DNA from: Zeugodacus cucurbitae
Taxonomy: Eukaryota; Arthropoda; Insecta; Diptera; Tephritidae
NCBI RefSeq assembly: GCF_028554725.1
Contig: NC_071671.1
Span: forward strand, 71,232,001 to 71,296,000
Direction of reading: 5' to 3'
Length of the DNA: 64,000 nt
Below, piece after piece: positions 10,152-19,100 of the stretch (position 1 is its first letter; every line of letters begins with the position of its first letter). The notes under the pieces were generated by a model. It was not told the origin of the DNA. It made no database searches and saw nothing but the letters and a program-made list of their open reading frames with translations. Made by a program: the position numbers and the translations under genes.

Positions 10152-10199
10152 CAAGGCGAATTCATACAGGGTGGCTGTTGTCACCCTTTATGAATTCGC
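10152..10199. repeat. Near-perfect hairpin, 20-bp arms, 8-base loop
   Basis: AGGCGAATTCATACAGGGTG (10152-10171) pairs with CACCCTTTATGAATTCGCCT (10180-10199) with one mismatch in 20, across an 8-base loop. This looks like two transposon ends brought together (a collapsed or fold-back element), or a strong structured RNA if transcribed. Confidence 0.75.
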
Positions 10200-11075
10200 C
10201 TCACCACACACGTAATTGTACGGGTGAGCGTAGAATGCGCCAAACACACTGCAATATCAACCGTATGCAACTAACGGTAAAAGAGCGTAAAATCGTAGAC
10301 AGCAATATGCAACATTAGGAATCACTGCACTCAGTTGCGAGCACCTGCTACCCAAGAGCATACCAAAAAGGTATCTCCAGAGATACAGGCCTCTACCACT
10401 AAATACAGCGAAGTTCGAGTCTTAGGAGCATGCAACCATGCAAATTTGTTACTGTCCTCGTACGTATTCTTCACTCTCTTCGTCCTTTCAAATTCAACAC
10501 ACAAAGTGGCTACCTTAGCTTGTAGTAGAAAACGACATCAACCAGGATGCATGACGAGCCACTGAGACCTTAACAAAGATTTCAATTGCTCGCCGTGCAC
10601 CAGAGTTGACGCCGAAAACCGCTGCGAAGTTGAAGCTACCATTTTGTTTGCCGTTTGAAAGAAGGTTGGTGCAGTAAAAAATACTCACTGACGTAAATAA
10701 CAGACGGAGGCTGCTGCTCACTCTCTTGACTCTTTTATAGTGAACCACTGGAGGGGCTTCACAATTCGATTCTCCAGTAGTTGTGAAGTTGCTGGCGTAC
10801 GTAGGCCAATTTGAGCCGTGAGTGGCACGGCTGGTTTGCGCTTTTGTGTTACGTTGAATAATGGTGTGCTCAAAACGTCACCAAGTCTCTCCTCTCAATT
10901 GGATCATGCGTATTTCTTCAGGCAAAGCAAACAGCACAGCACATGGCTACGCTGAATACCTTGCCTGGCAACCCGATAATCCAATGTAATTTGAGAGATT
11001 TGGTAAACACTTTGAGTTTCTTCGTTGCGGATGAGGGGTGAGAAAGTTGAAAAAGTGTTAGTTTACAAATGTTTT

Positions 11076-11081
11076 TTTAAT
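11076..11081 (-). terminator. Candidate poly(A) signal ATTAAA for Arc-C
   Basis: TTTAAT on the plus strand reads ATTAAA on the minus strand, 68 bases beyond the Arc-C stop. No AATAAA occurs nearer. The 3' UTR would be short. Confidence 0.4.
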
Positions 11082-11148
11082 ATTAACTTATAAATAATAA
11101 ACTGTAAGTGTGCTGGAATGTGTCTTCTGCTTCACTACGAGATTCTTT

Positions 11149-11901
11149 TTAGTTCTCAGTTGCTTCACTGGCACTGCTCCTGGCTTCATTGGTTTTGCCG
11201 TCATTTTCGTTTTTGCGTTTCCGGCATTCGTCGTAGGTGTGTCCACGGAAGTTACAGTAACTGCAGCGTTTGTTGCGTTTTGTGGCCTGCAACAATTGCA
11301 CTGTGTCGTACTCCAAATTATTGTGCTCAATTATACGCCCCTTCTCTAATAACTCCCGGAACGACTTAACATCCAGTCGCTGTATGTGACGGCGATATTT
11401 GATGTTCAGCAAACCATAAACCAAATCCAATTCGGTCTCCTCGTCGTGACGATCCTCCGGCAGCTGTGCAAGCAGCGCACGTTTCTGGCAGACAAATGGG
11501 TCGATGGGTGTGCGTTCGTCTTGCTTTTTACCAAAGATTTCCAAGTAAATCTGGTAGGGCGGCTTGGTGGGCGCGAAGTGTTGGCGGATTAGTGTGATGG
11601 CATCCGGCCACGTCTTCGCCTCTTTGCGTACGCCTTGCCACCATGTGGAGGCCATACCGTGCAGCAGCAGCGATAGTCCTTTGAGTGCCTCTTCGTCACT
11701 GATCGACTGCAGCTCCTTGTAGGTTTCAACCGCGGTGATGAACTCTTCGACGGCCTCGTGGTCGCGTTGTCCGCGGAAGTGGCTGGTGCAGTTGCTTAAC
11801 GAACCTCTGGTTTGTGCGGCGGTGGGTGCGGTTCTTGCTGCCCCGATCAGTGAATTTAACTGTTCGGCAGACATTTGTATAACTGTATTGTTGTTTTCCA
11901 T
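11149..11901 (-). CDS. Arc: Arc-C: Arc1-type capsid protein with CCHC zinc knuckle (minus strand)
   Basis: A 250-residue intronless Arc protein, more diverged than Arc-A and Arc-B are from each other, and the only copy on the minus strand. The N-terminus (MENNNTVIQMSAEQLNSL) is shorter and lacks the alanine-rich linker of the others. Both capsid lobes are present: ASTWWQGVRKEAKTW in the N-lobe, and KRALLAQLPEDRHDEETELD in the C-lobe with D where A, B and D have G. The knuckle C213-x2-C216-x4-H221-x4-C226 is complete and is followed by an acidic/serine tail of about 24 residues. Presence of knuckle and lobes argues for a working Arc1-type protein. It is divergent to Arc-D, with the two start sites about 1.1 kb apart. 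ATG 11901 is the first in frame after its promoter. Confidence 0.94.
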   Translation of the reverse strand: MENNNTVIQMSAEQLNSLIGAARTAPTAAQTRGSLSNCTSHFRGQRDHEAVEEFITAVETYKELQSISDEEALKGLSLLLHGMASTWWQGVRKEAKTWPDAITLIRQHFAPTKPPYQIYLEIFGKKQDERTPIDPFVCQKRALLAQLPEDRHDEETELDLVYGLLNIKYRRHIQRLDVKSFRELLEKGRIIEHNNLEYDTVQLLQATKRNKRCSYCNFRGHTYDECRKRKNENDGKTNEARSSASEATEN

Positions 11902-12036
11902 GCTGAGACACTAACGCACTAGTGCATCTAATGCATTTACTATTGTAATTAAGTATATCCGGTTGATAAAAGTGGCAAAGATAAAGCCAAGCTGTGTTGG
12001 CGAATATTCAATGCTATCCAGCGCGCGGTCGTTTGT

Positions 12037-12072
12037 GACTGATCTTCTCTTCACAAGTCAGGAACATTTATA
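12037..12072 (-). promoter_or_regulatory. Arc-C core promoter (TATA + initiator, minus strand)
   Basis: On the minus strand TATAAAT (12072-12066) precedes ATCAGTCA with its A at 12040, which is exactly 32 bases. The predicted leader to ATG 11901 is 139 bases. Confidence 0.75.
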
Positions 12073-13137
12073 GCTGTGCGTTAAAGGCAAAATGTTGCGT
12101 AAATAAGGAAGTTTGTGTATACTGAAACCAAACCACTTGGCAATACAGTACTAACCAGAGTAGTACGAACACTATTTTAAGCGGGGTGTCCGATCCTGCT
12201 CCTCCAATGCTTGAAAATTAGTTTTTTAACTTTTATTCATCATAACCAATAATTAATTATATAGATTATCACCTATTTACCTAACCTTTATTACCCTCTG
12301 TCTGCAAGAGTATCCTAACTGCACCTTTAAAAGGATTTTACTGTAGCTTATGACTGTATAGGTTGAAAAAGCATCGGTGCGCAGCTTTTCGAGAATTCAA
12401 GCTTTACTGAATGACACATAATAAAACAAAGGAACAAAGGAAGGAAGCTAAAGCGTTAAAAGACTCGTTTATCTCTATGTAAAGTTTAAGATATGTTTTT
12501 TATTAATTTTAAATAATTTGTCATAACCATCCTAATGACTTGAATCCCTACTGTACATGCTATAAAAAGCCACGACTCAGTTATTAAATATTCTTCACTG
12601 ACACTGCCTATTGATAAATTTATTCGTTGAGCGTAAATGTGTTGCTTTCTGATGGCTTTATTCATAATTTGTTTATAGTATAAACCGATTTCGGTCGAAT
12701 ATCTGTAATATGAGTATTATTTTTATGTCGGTTTGTATTATTTCGGATATAAAACCAATTTCCTTTGAAAAATTGTAATGCGACTCTGGGCTACCAGATT
12801 CAGAATGGATTATGGTGCGACGAGGCATGTGTGCTTTTCATATGTTCTCTAGCCTCTTTATAACAGATGAGAAGATCTTCGACTTTGAGTTTGGGATAAC
12901 TTAATGACTTATTTGATTCGACGCCAAATGTTCTTCATATGGACGTTCATACATACTTATGTATGTAGCTATGTTTACATTAAGCATTCTTGTGAAATCT
13001 GAATTGAAATAAAAAATCCGATCTATGTGCAGCACTGAAAATATATTTATGCATACAAATGTACATGACCATGTGTAAAGTGCAATAAAGAGTCTCTCTC
13101 AGGTGAACTTATGCCTCAATGCACTCGAAGCATTATG
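12073..13137. other. Divergent intergenic region between Arc-C and Arc-D
   Basis: About 1.1 kb between two head-to-head promoters, with no gene. It holds a further TATAAAA at 12561-12567, preceded by GC and followed by CTCAGTT at 12575 and TTCACTG at 12595, but no Arc reading frame follows it. Enhancers shared by the divergent pair could lie here. Confidence 0.45.
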
Positions 13138-13175
13138 TATAAAAGAGGCTTATGTGCGCATCGAAGTTTAGTCTC
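13138..13175 (+). promoter_or_regulatory. Arc-D core promoter (TATA + initiator)
   Basis: TATAAAAG at 13138-13145 is followed by TTTAGTCT with A at 13170, again 32 bases apart. The leader to ATG 13298 is about 128 bases. Confidence 0.75.
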
Positions 13176-13297
13176 GCATTCAATACAACTAAGAGCACTG
13201 CGTGTGGACTGCAGTCGAAGTATTTAATATGCTGCACCATATGCCGTATGCATTGTAAAAGCTCGGCAAGCGATTGTGGATAACAACACCAGCAAAC

Positions 13298-13960
13298 ATG
13301 TCCCAACAGTCCACCATTGAGCTGACGACGGAGCAGCTGCAATTAATGCTCGACTCGGTGCGTTCAGCTGCCGTTGCGGCAGCGAATTGTGCCGCCCCAG
13401 CCACGGTGAAGATGAGGGGCACATTCATGTATTGCAATAGTCGTCTGGGCGATCAACACGACACCGCTTATGTCGAGGAATTTATTCAATCTGTGCTGGC
13501 TTACAAGGATATGGAATCGATCAGCGATGAGGACGCACTTAAAAGCATCGCCATACTGTTTTACAGCGAGGCCGCCTTATGGTGGATGGGTGTGCGTGGT
13601 GCCAAAGAAGTACACACTTGGGACGAGGCAATCGCATTGATTCGTCAGCACTTCGCACCTGCCAAGCAGCCTTATGAACTCTACATGGAGATCTTTGAGG
13701 AGAAGCAAAATGACAAGTTGGCCATTGGTACATTCGTCACAAAGTCACGTGCATTACTGGCACAATTGCCCGAGGGGCGACACGATGAGGAGACCGAGTT
13801 GGACATGGTTTATAGTTTGTTGAATAGTAAATACCGACGTCAAATATTACGGCAGGACGTCAAAACTTTCCGTGATTTACTCGAGAGAGGGAGAATCGTT
13901 GAGCGTAATTGTAGGGAGGCCGAAGTAAAGAAAGGAAACAGTCAGGCAGGATCAGTTTGA
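13298..13960 (+). CDS. Arc: Arc-D: diverged Arc-type capsid protein without zinc knuckle
   Basis: A 220-residue intronless protein (MSQQSTIELTTEQLQLML...). The in-frame stretch from 13274 starts with TTG, so ATG 13298, in the good fly context AAAC-ATG, is the start. Both capsid lobes are recognisable: ALWWMGVRGAKEVHTW in the N-lobe, with an extra residue compared with A-C, and RALLAQLPEGRHDEETELD in the C-lobe. It ends soon after the C-lobe (...GNSQAGSV), so there is no knuckle. The layout parallels the shorter Arc2 of Drosophila, which I recall also lacks a knuckle, but independent loss is equally possible. It is the most diverged copy, with MYCNSRLGDQHDTAYVEEF where the others have the NCTS-type segment. 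It may co-assemble with, or antagonise, the knuckle-bearing Arcs. Candidate poly(A) signals are distant (ATTAAA 14371, AATAAA 14605). Confidence 0.92.
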   Translation: MSQQSTIELTTEQLQLMLDSVRSAAVAAANCAAPATVKMRGTFMYCNSRLGDQHDTAYVEEFIQSVLAYKDMESISDEDALKSIAILFYSEAALWWMGVRGAKEVHTWDEAIALIRQHFAPAKQPYELYMEIFEEKQNDKLAIGTFVTKSRALLAQLPEGRHDEETELDMVYSLLNSKYRRQILRQDVKTFRDLLERGRIVERNCREAEVKKGNSQAGSV

Positions 13961-15038
13961 AAATTTCTATCGATAGGTTGCTTAATTGTATACATCTCTT
14001 GCACTTGAAACACGAAGATCGTGGATGAGATAATGTAATTTCTCGGAACAAAGACACCGGGGTATTTATAAGTTGTGAAGATCCGAAGCTTAAGAGCTCA
14101 CAATATGTCTTATATAGCTTCATGCAAGAAATTAGTTAAAGATACATACAAATGTAATACATGAAAATACATAAAATGAATTAAGAGATTTATATGTTAT
14201 TTGTTTAATAGAGCAACTTTGTTTTTATTAGAGAATTTTCTTTAAAGCAATTACAAAATAATTTATAAAGAATATGGATATAACTTAACATACAATTATG
14301 ATATGGGGTCGAATATTGTATTGATCCAGTATAGAAAATTCAGATCGGGCTCTAGATTAAGAATCACTGAATTAAAAGTCTTTTACAGATGGAAAAGAAG
14401 TAAAATAAGAAGCTCTCTTCAAAGGGTAAAGTTAAATATACTTATTTATCTTGGACTCGAAAGAAATCAAGCAAGAAAATGAAATTACTTTTGAGAAGCA
14501 AACAAGATAAACTAAAATTAAATTTTTTCGTAGAATTATTGTTTTCAAATCGGAATGTGATAGATCAGAGAATTTATAACATATTAATATTATTATTATT
14601 AATTAATAAAAAGCCATAAGAAGTCAAAAATGTATATCATATCAATGCATGGGCATATCACATCAAAAGGCCAAACGTCACATATTTTCATTCCCCCGAC
14701 AGTCAATTCTGTAAAATAATAACGAGTATAACAGCAATTGGTGAATTCCCTACTCGTCGGTTTTCAGCTCTGTACACAAGCCAATCGAGCATCATACAAA
14801 AATCAAAGTGCACCTTCTCTATGTTTTAAGTTCTCTGATAGATACAGCTATGAAGTTATAACAGCCCTGGTCTTACATTCACTTCAAATTAATCAAATTG
14901 TTTACTAACGCGAACTATTGACCGATAGGTGGCGTTGTAAACATATTTTTATTTAAATCTCGCAGCTGTTTGCCAGCGATACGGCAGCATGGCGCACACA
15001 ACCATTCAGTATTCTCGAACTGCTTTGGCTCAGTGGAT
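13961..15038. other. Intergenic region after Arc-D
   Basis: AT-rich sequence with no credible ORF. It covers the Arc-D 3' UTR and the upstream region of the next transcription unit. AATAAA at 14605-14610 is the first canonical poly(A) hexamer after Arc-D. Confidence 0.5.
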
Positions 15039-15073
15039 TCAGTCTGACTGTTTCGAATATTTGGTGCGGATGT
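15039..15073 (+). promoter_or_regulatory. TATA-less core promoter: initiator + DPE
   Basis: TTCAGTCT with A at 15041 (TCAGTC, 15039-15044) matches the fly initiator. GGATGT at 15068-15073 lies exactly at +28 to +33 and matches the DPE consensus RGWYVT. No TATA box is present 25-35 bases upstream. A second initiator-like TTCAGT with A at 15008 has a poorer DPE. This would start the leader of the large gene on the plus strand. Confidence 0.6.
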
Positions 15074-15337
15074 TAGAACGGAAAGTAGCGGTTGTTTGAA
15101 GTGAAAAATTCGACTTTGTGCTGAGGAAAGCTAAAGGTTTTGAATAAAAGCGGCATTATTTCGCGTGTTGCACATTCGCTTAGTTCATTTGTTACATTTG
15201 AATCGCGTAATAAATACTAAATTGAGCTCTACAGTGTTGAATTTATTAATTGCAACGCAAATATTTCGCCAAAGTGCTTGTCGTCTGCATAATTAGTTTT
15301 GTGCAACCAAATAGTTAGAGTAGCACCGCAAGCGGAA

Positions 15338-15382
15338 ATGCTGCCCGCGGCCCGCCTTAGTGGGAGTGAGATGAATATATAA
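15338..15382 (+). other. Upstream ORF (14 codons) in the leader
   Basis: ATG 15338 opens a short ORF (MLPAARLSGSEMNI, stop TAA 15380-15382) inside the predicted leader of about 957 bases. Other short upstream ATGs occur, for example at 15478. Long leaders with upstream ORFs are common in fly neural and developmental genes and usually lower translation. Confidence 0.35.
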
Positions 15383-15997
15383 ATTGCGCAGGGCTTTTGC
15401 TTATCAGTCCGAATTTTGTTTTTGTTTCACATTAAAATCGCGTTTTGTTTATTCGAATCGGGGAAAAAATACAACAATGGATGGTCGAGTGAATGTGTGA
15501 ATTGTTTAATAATAGTAGAAATGTGAGAGTGTGTGCGCGTTCAAAACGCCGGTAAAACAACAATTTCATCAATCGAATTGATTTAATGCAATCAAGTGAT
15601 TAAGAATTGCTTTCTGTCAGAATTAATTGACACTTCGAATATTAAACGTATATATGCATGTGTGTATGTGCAACTTCCCCTATTGCTTGCCACAGTGCGT
15701 CGTCTGCGAATACACATTCAAAGCGTATTTGTAAAAGTGTAAAAAGTGCGAGAAAATGAAAAAATACTACGTTGATGTGGTGTGTGTGTTGCAATTGTTT
15801 GTGGGAAAATTCATGAAATAAAGTAAACAGTGCTCGGTTATTCATCAAAGGATTAACTACAAAGAGGACACAGATTGCAATTTAGACAAGTGACAGCGGG
15901 GTGCCGAATCGATTGTGCACCACAGGAGACTACGCATAGTCCAACAGTAGATAGTAGAAATGTGGACTCGTCTGTCGACAGGCGTGTGGTCACGCAA

Positions 15998-16104
15998 ATG
16001 GCAACAAACACACCAGCAACCGCAGCTGCTGCAGTTGCATGTAATCGTATTGGGAATTTTGGCATCATTATTGCTGCAAACGCATTCTTCGTTAGCAAGT
16101 CAAG
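15998..16104 (+). CDS. Putative first coding exon of a large gene, signal-peptide-like N-terminus
   Basis: ATG 15998 is the first methionine in a frame opened by an in-frame TAA at 15854. It gives 35 codons plus two bases up to a strong splice donor, AAG|GTGAGT, at 16104/16105 (phase 2). The peptide begins MATNTPATAAAAVACNRIGN and has a hydrophobic core at about residues 21-33 (FGIIIAANAFFVS) after N16-R17, as in a signal peptide or signal anchor. I do not recognise the gene. It is supported by the initiator/DPE promoter about 960 bases upstream, the near-consensus donor and the recursive splice sites downstream in the same orientation. The rest of the protein must lie beyond 64000. Alternatively the exon is wholly leader and translation starts later. 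Confidence 0.5.
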
Positions 16105-19100
16105 GTGAGTGAAAGTCTTGTAATAGTCCTACTCAGTGAATGACAGATTTCCATGATTCAGAGAGGGGAAATGTTTAGTTCGAAAATCGTAGATAACAGT
16201 AAATAAACAGTTTATTTTTTGAAAACTCATTGACATTTCGAAGTAGATTGAAAATTTTTTTATTTTCATTAAATTGTAATATAAGTAAATGTAAAAAAAA
16301 AAATGATGCGAAATATTGTCTACAAGCACCACTAGAATCCATCAAGAAGAATCATGAAACATATTCCACAATTATTTTTTGGTGATTAATTTCGAATTTT
16401 AATATTCTACAAGTTTTTTTTCTGTTTTAAGTACATATATGCTCTTACTAATAAATTTATATTGCTGAGGTTCATTACAACCAACCTGTCAGTGACGCCA
16501 CAACTGAAAACGCGCTTAAAATCTTAAAAAACCAGACAAGACACACTTCAGTGTATTTGCTTAAATGCAAATGTAGCGAGGCATTAGTGATTACATGAAA
16601 ATATTTCGCACATTTTTATGGCAACAAGAAACAGCGAGGTATATACATACATTATTACAAAAAATAAGCAAAAACAACTTTACAAAGATATTGGAGAAAT
16701 CTAATGGGGCATTGAACAAATATTGAACTTACGGAAGAGCAAAAAGCAGCGCTGAGCAAAGCTAATTAGTCATTGCTGACGGCACGAGTTCCATCAACTG
16801 GAGACTTTAGTATATCCATCAAGTGCTTGGGCGGTGTAATTAAGTGTTTGATATACTCGTATGTATGTATACTAGCAAGCAACCATATTTACTTGACTTT
16901 GCCTTAATTTATGCACCTTACTTCTCACATTTGCATGACATGAACGTGCGACTCTAGAGGCGGCATTGTGTCTGCACGGAACAAATCAAATATTAAAGTG
17001 CAAAAAACGTTAACGTTGGAAATTAGCCGGAAAAGGCAGCGGCTAAACTATATGCCGACGTGCGAAATTTCACATTGACATACTCGTTTCTAACTAAGAG
17101 CTTGGCAAATACATACGGTACACACCGTCATATGCATATGAAGATAAGATAAAAATACGCACATTTGCCTACCTCGACTCACTCGCACTTCAGGCAGCCA
17201 ATTAAAGTGTAGTCATGCATCATGCATGAGCTAAAAATTAGACTTTAGTGAACCTTGCGTCAAACGTGTATATTTGCCTCAACTTCTGCGATTCCCATGA
17301 TATGAGCAGGCAACGGCTAAATTAAGCCAAAACCAACACTGACGCTGTAATGCATTCGTTATTTCGCAATATGCCTTATCAACGCGCCGTAATCATCTAC
17401 AAAGCTCACTGTCATTTCGACTCGATCGCATTCACAAAAGCCAATTTCATGTGATTTCAGCCCAAGCAATTGAGCCTCTGCATACGCATTTGGTCTCACA
17501 TTGGTCTATTTGAATGATTTTATAATGTGTCAAGCAGTTCACTTTTTACTTTTTTTTTTATTTTTATTTCTCGATTTTCTTTGGGTTTACGATTTTGGGA
17601 GCGTTGTCGCGCCGAATCGATTGAAAAGTGTGTAGAAATGAAAAACAAACAAAGTGCATGTGTGTAGCCAACACCTTCAATATGAATTGCTTCATTAACG
17701 TTTGCATTTTAATCTAAAATTTAAATCAAATATTTGATCGAGTGTCGGTGACACTCGACTGACTGATACCCCCGAATGATAAACAGCGTGCGATGGCGAA
17801 GCAAATATAGTGAGACGTTCAAATTGACGGCATAAACAGTTAATATGATACGAGTATATGAAATCGTAATGGCATGATCCGTTGAACACAATAGTGTAGT
17901 GAACAGAGTTGCATTCCGTTTATGTTGTGATTATATTTTGATTCCAATTTTAGTTAATCTATACAAACAAAATGTTCATTGAAATGTATATTTTTTTAAT
18001 TTAGGGAATAATCTGATTTTTATGAACCGTTAATCTTTTTTACCTCTTATAAACGCCTAAAGTCATTCAAGAACATTTTTTTCTTGACCTTGCGAAACAA
18101 AGTTTTCAAATAGATTTTCTAAAATATGTTCAACAGTTGTATAGCAAAAAAAAATCAAATAAACCTTTGTTGTTATCGCTGTAATTCAATATGAAATCAT
18201 TCTAGAAAAAAAAGTTACGGTTTCGAGGTTTCTAATTATTCTATTTGCTTATCACTTGCGCAATGTCCAATCAATCAATAATTAATCAGAAATTGTTGGA
18301 AGTGATGTAAAATAAAAATTATTTTCTCTTCTCTTTCTCTTTTATTTTTTTACTTATCAGTATAAAAATGTCTCCTTCTGCATGATTTTGTCAAATGTTT
18401 TTTTGGAAGAAATCAACTTTCCATATTTCGAAGTTACTCAACGAAAATATCACGCTAAAGCGAAACAATCGAAAGCTGTATTGGTAGATAAGTGCCGATA
18501 ATGGTGTACCGCCATAAAAGCATATTAACAACATTATTTATTATCAGCAAATATTGTTAAGAGCATTTCAGCGAATTTGCAATTGCGCAAAAACTGCTTA
18601 TATGATTTGTTTGTACATTGAATGGTTCAGGTATGACTAAACATTAGGGGGTTATGTCGAAATTGTTTTTACAATTAAATCAAAAATATTAAAATTTATT
18701 TATTGTCTTCATAGAAAAATAGCAGGGTTGCATGCCAAACGCCATATTAAGCGCTCAAAAATAATTTCAGAATTGTTGAAATTTTTGAACAGCTAACTGG
18801 TTGCAATACAGGGATGATTATGCGTACACACATAAAATGGGTAATTAAACTCGCATGCATATTATATTCATATAATATATACATAACTAAGTTTGCAAGT
18901 ACCTGAAGTTACATATTTTCATACAAAATGTGTTTGTTCTATCGAAATTCCTCAACACTTCCGCTTGAAACAATCAAACCATGAGCGTTACATTGCCTTA
19001 TTTAATGAGACGAGGCGAGTCGTTACAAAACGACGAACTTGACAATTTTGAAACAAATTCACTTTGCCGGAATTTTAAGCGCATTATATGGACGTGTTAC

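Larger units (their letters stand above)
8705..11075. other. Intergenic region between Arc-B and Arc-C
   Basis: No credible gene is seen. It includes a (TC)n tract at 9201-9221, a TATAAAA at 9353-9359 without a clear product, the inverted partner of the 3860-3907 sequence (9891-9945) and a 20-bp-arm hairpin (10152-10199). Apparent ORFs at 9342-9602 and 9750-10103 lack ATG starts or recognisable content. Confidence 0.5.

Noticed and set aside
13085..13105. TCTCTCTCAG|GTGAAC as a splice junction
   Set aside because: It lies upstream of the Arc-D promoter outside the large gene, and the donor is poor; most likely chance in a CT-rich tract.
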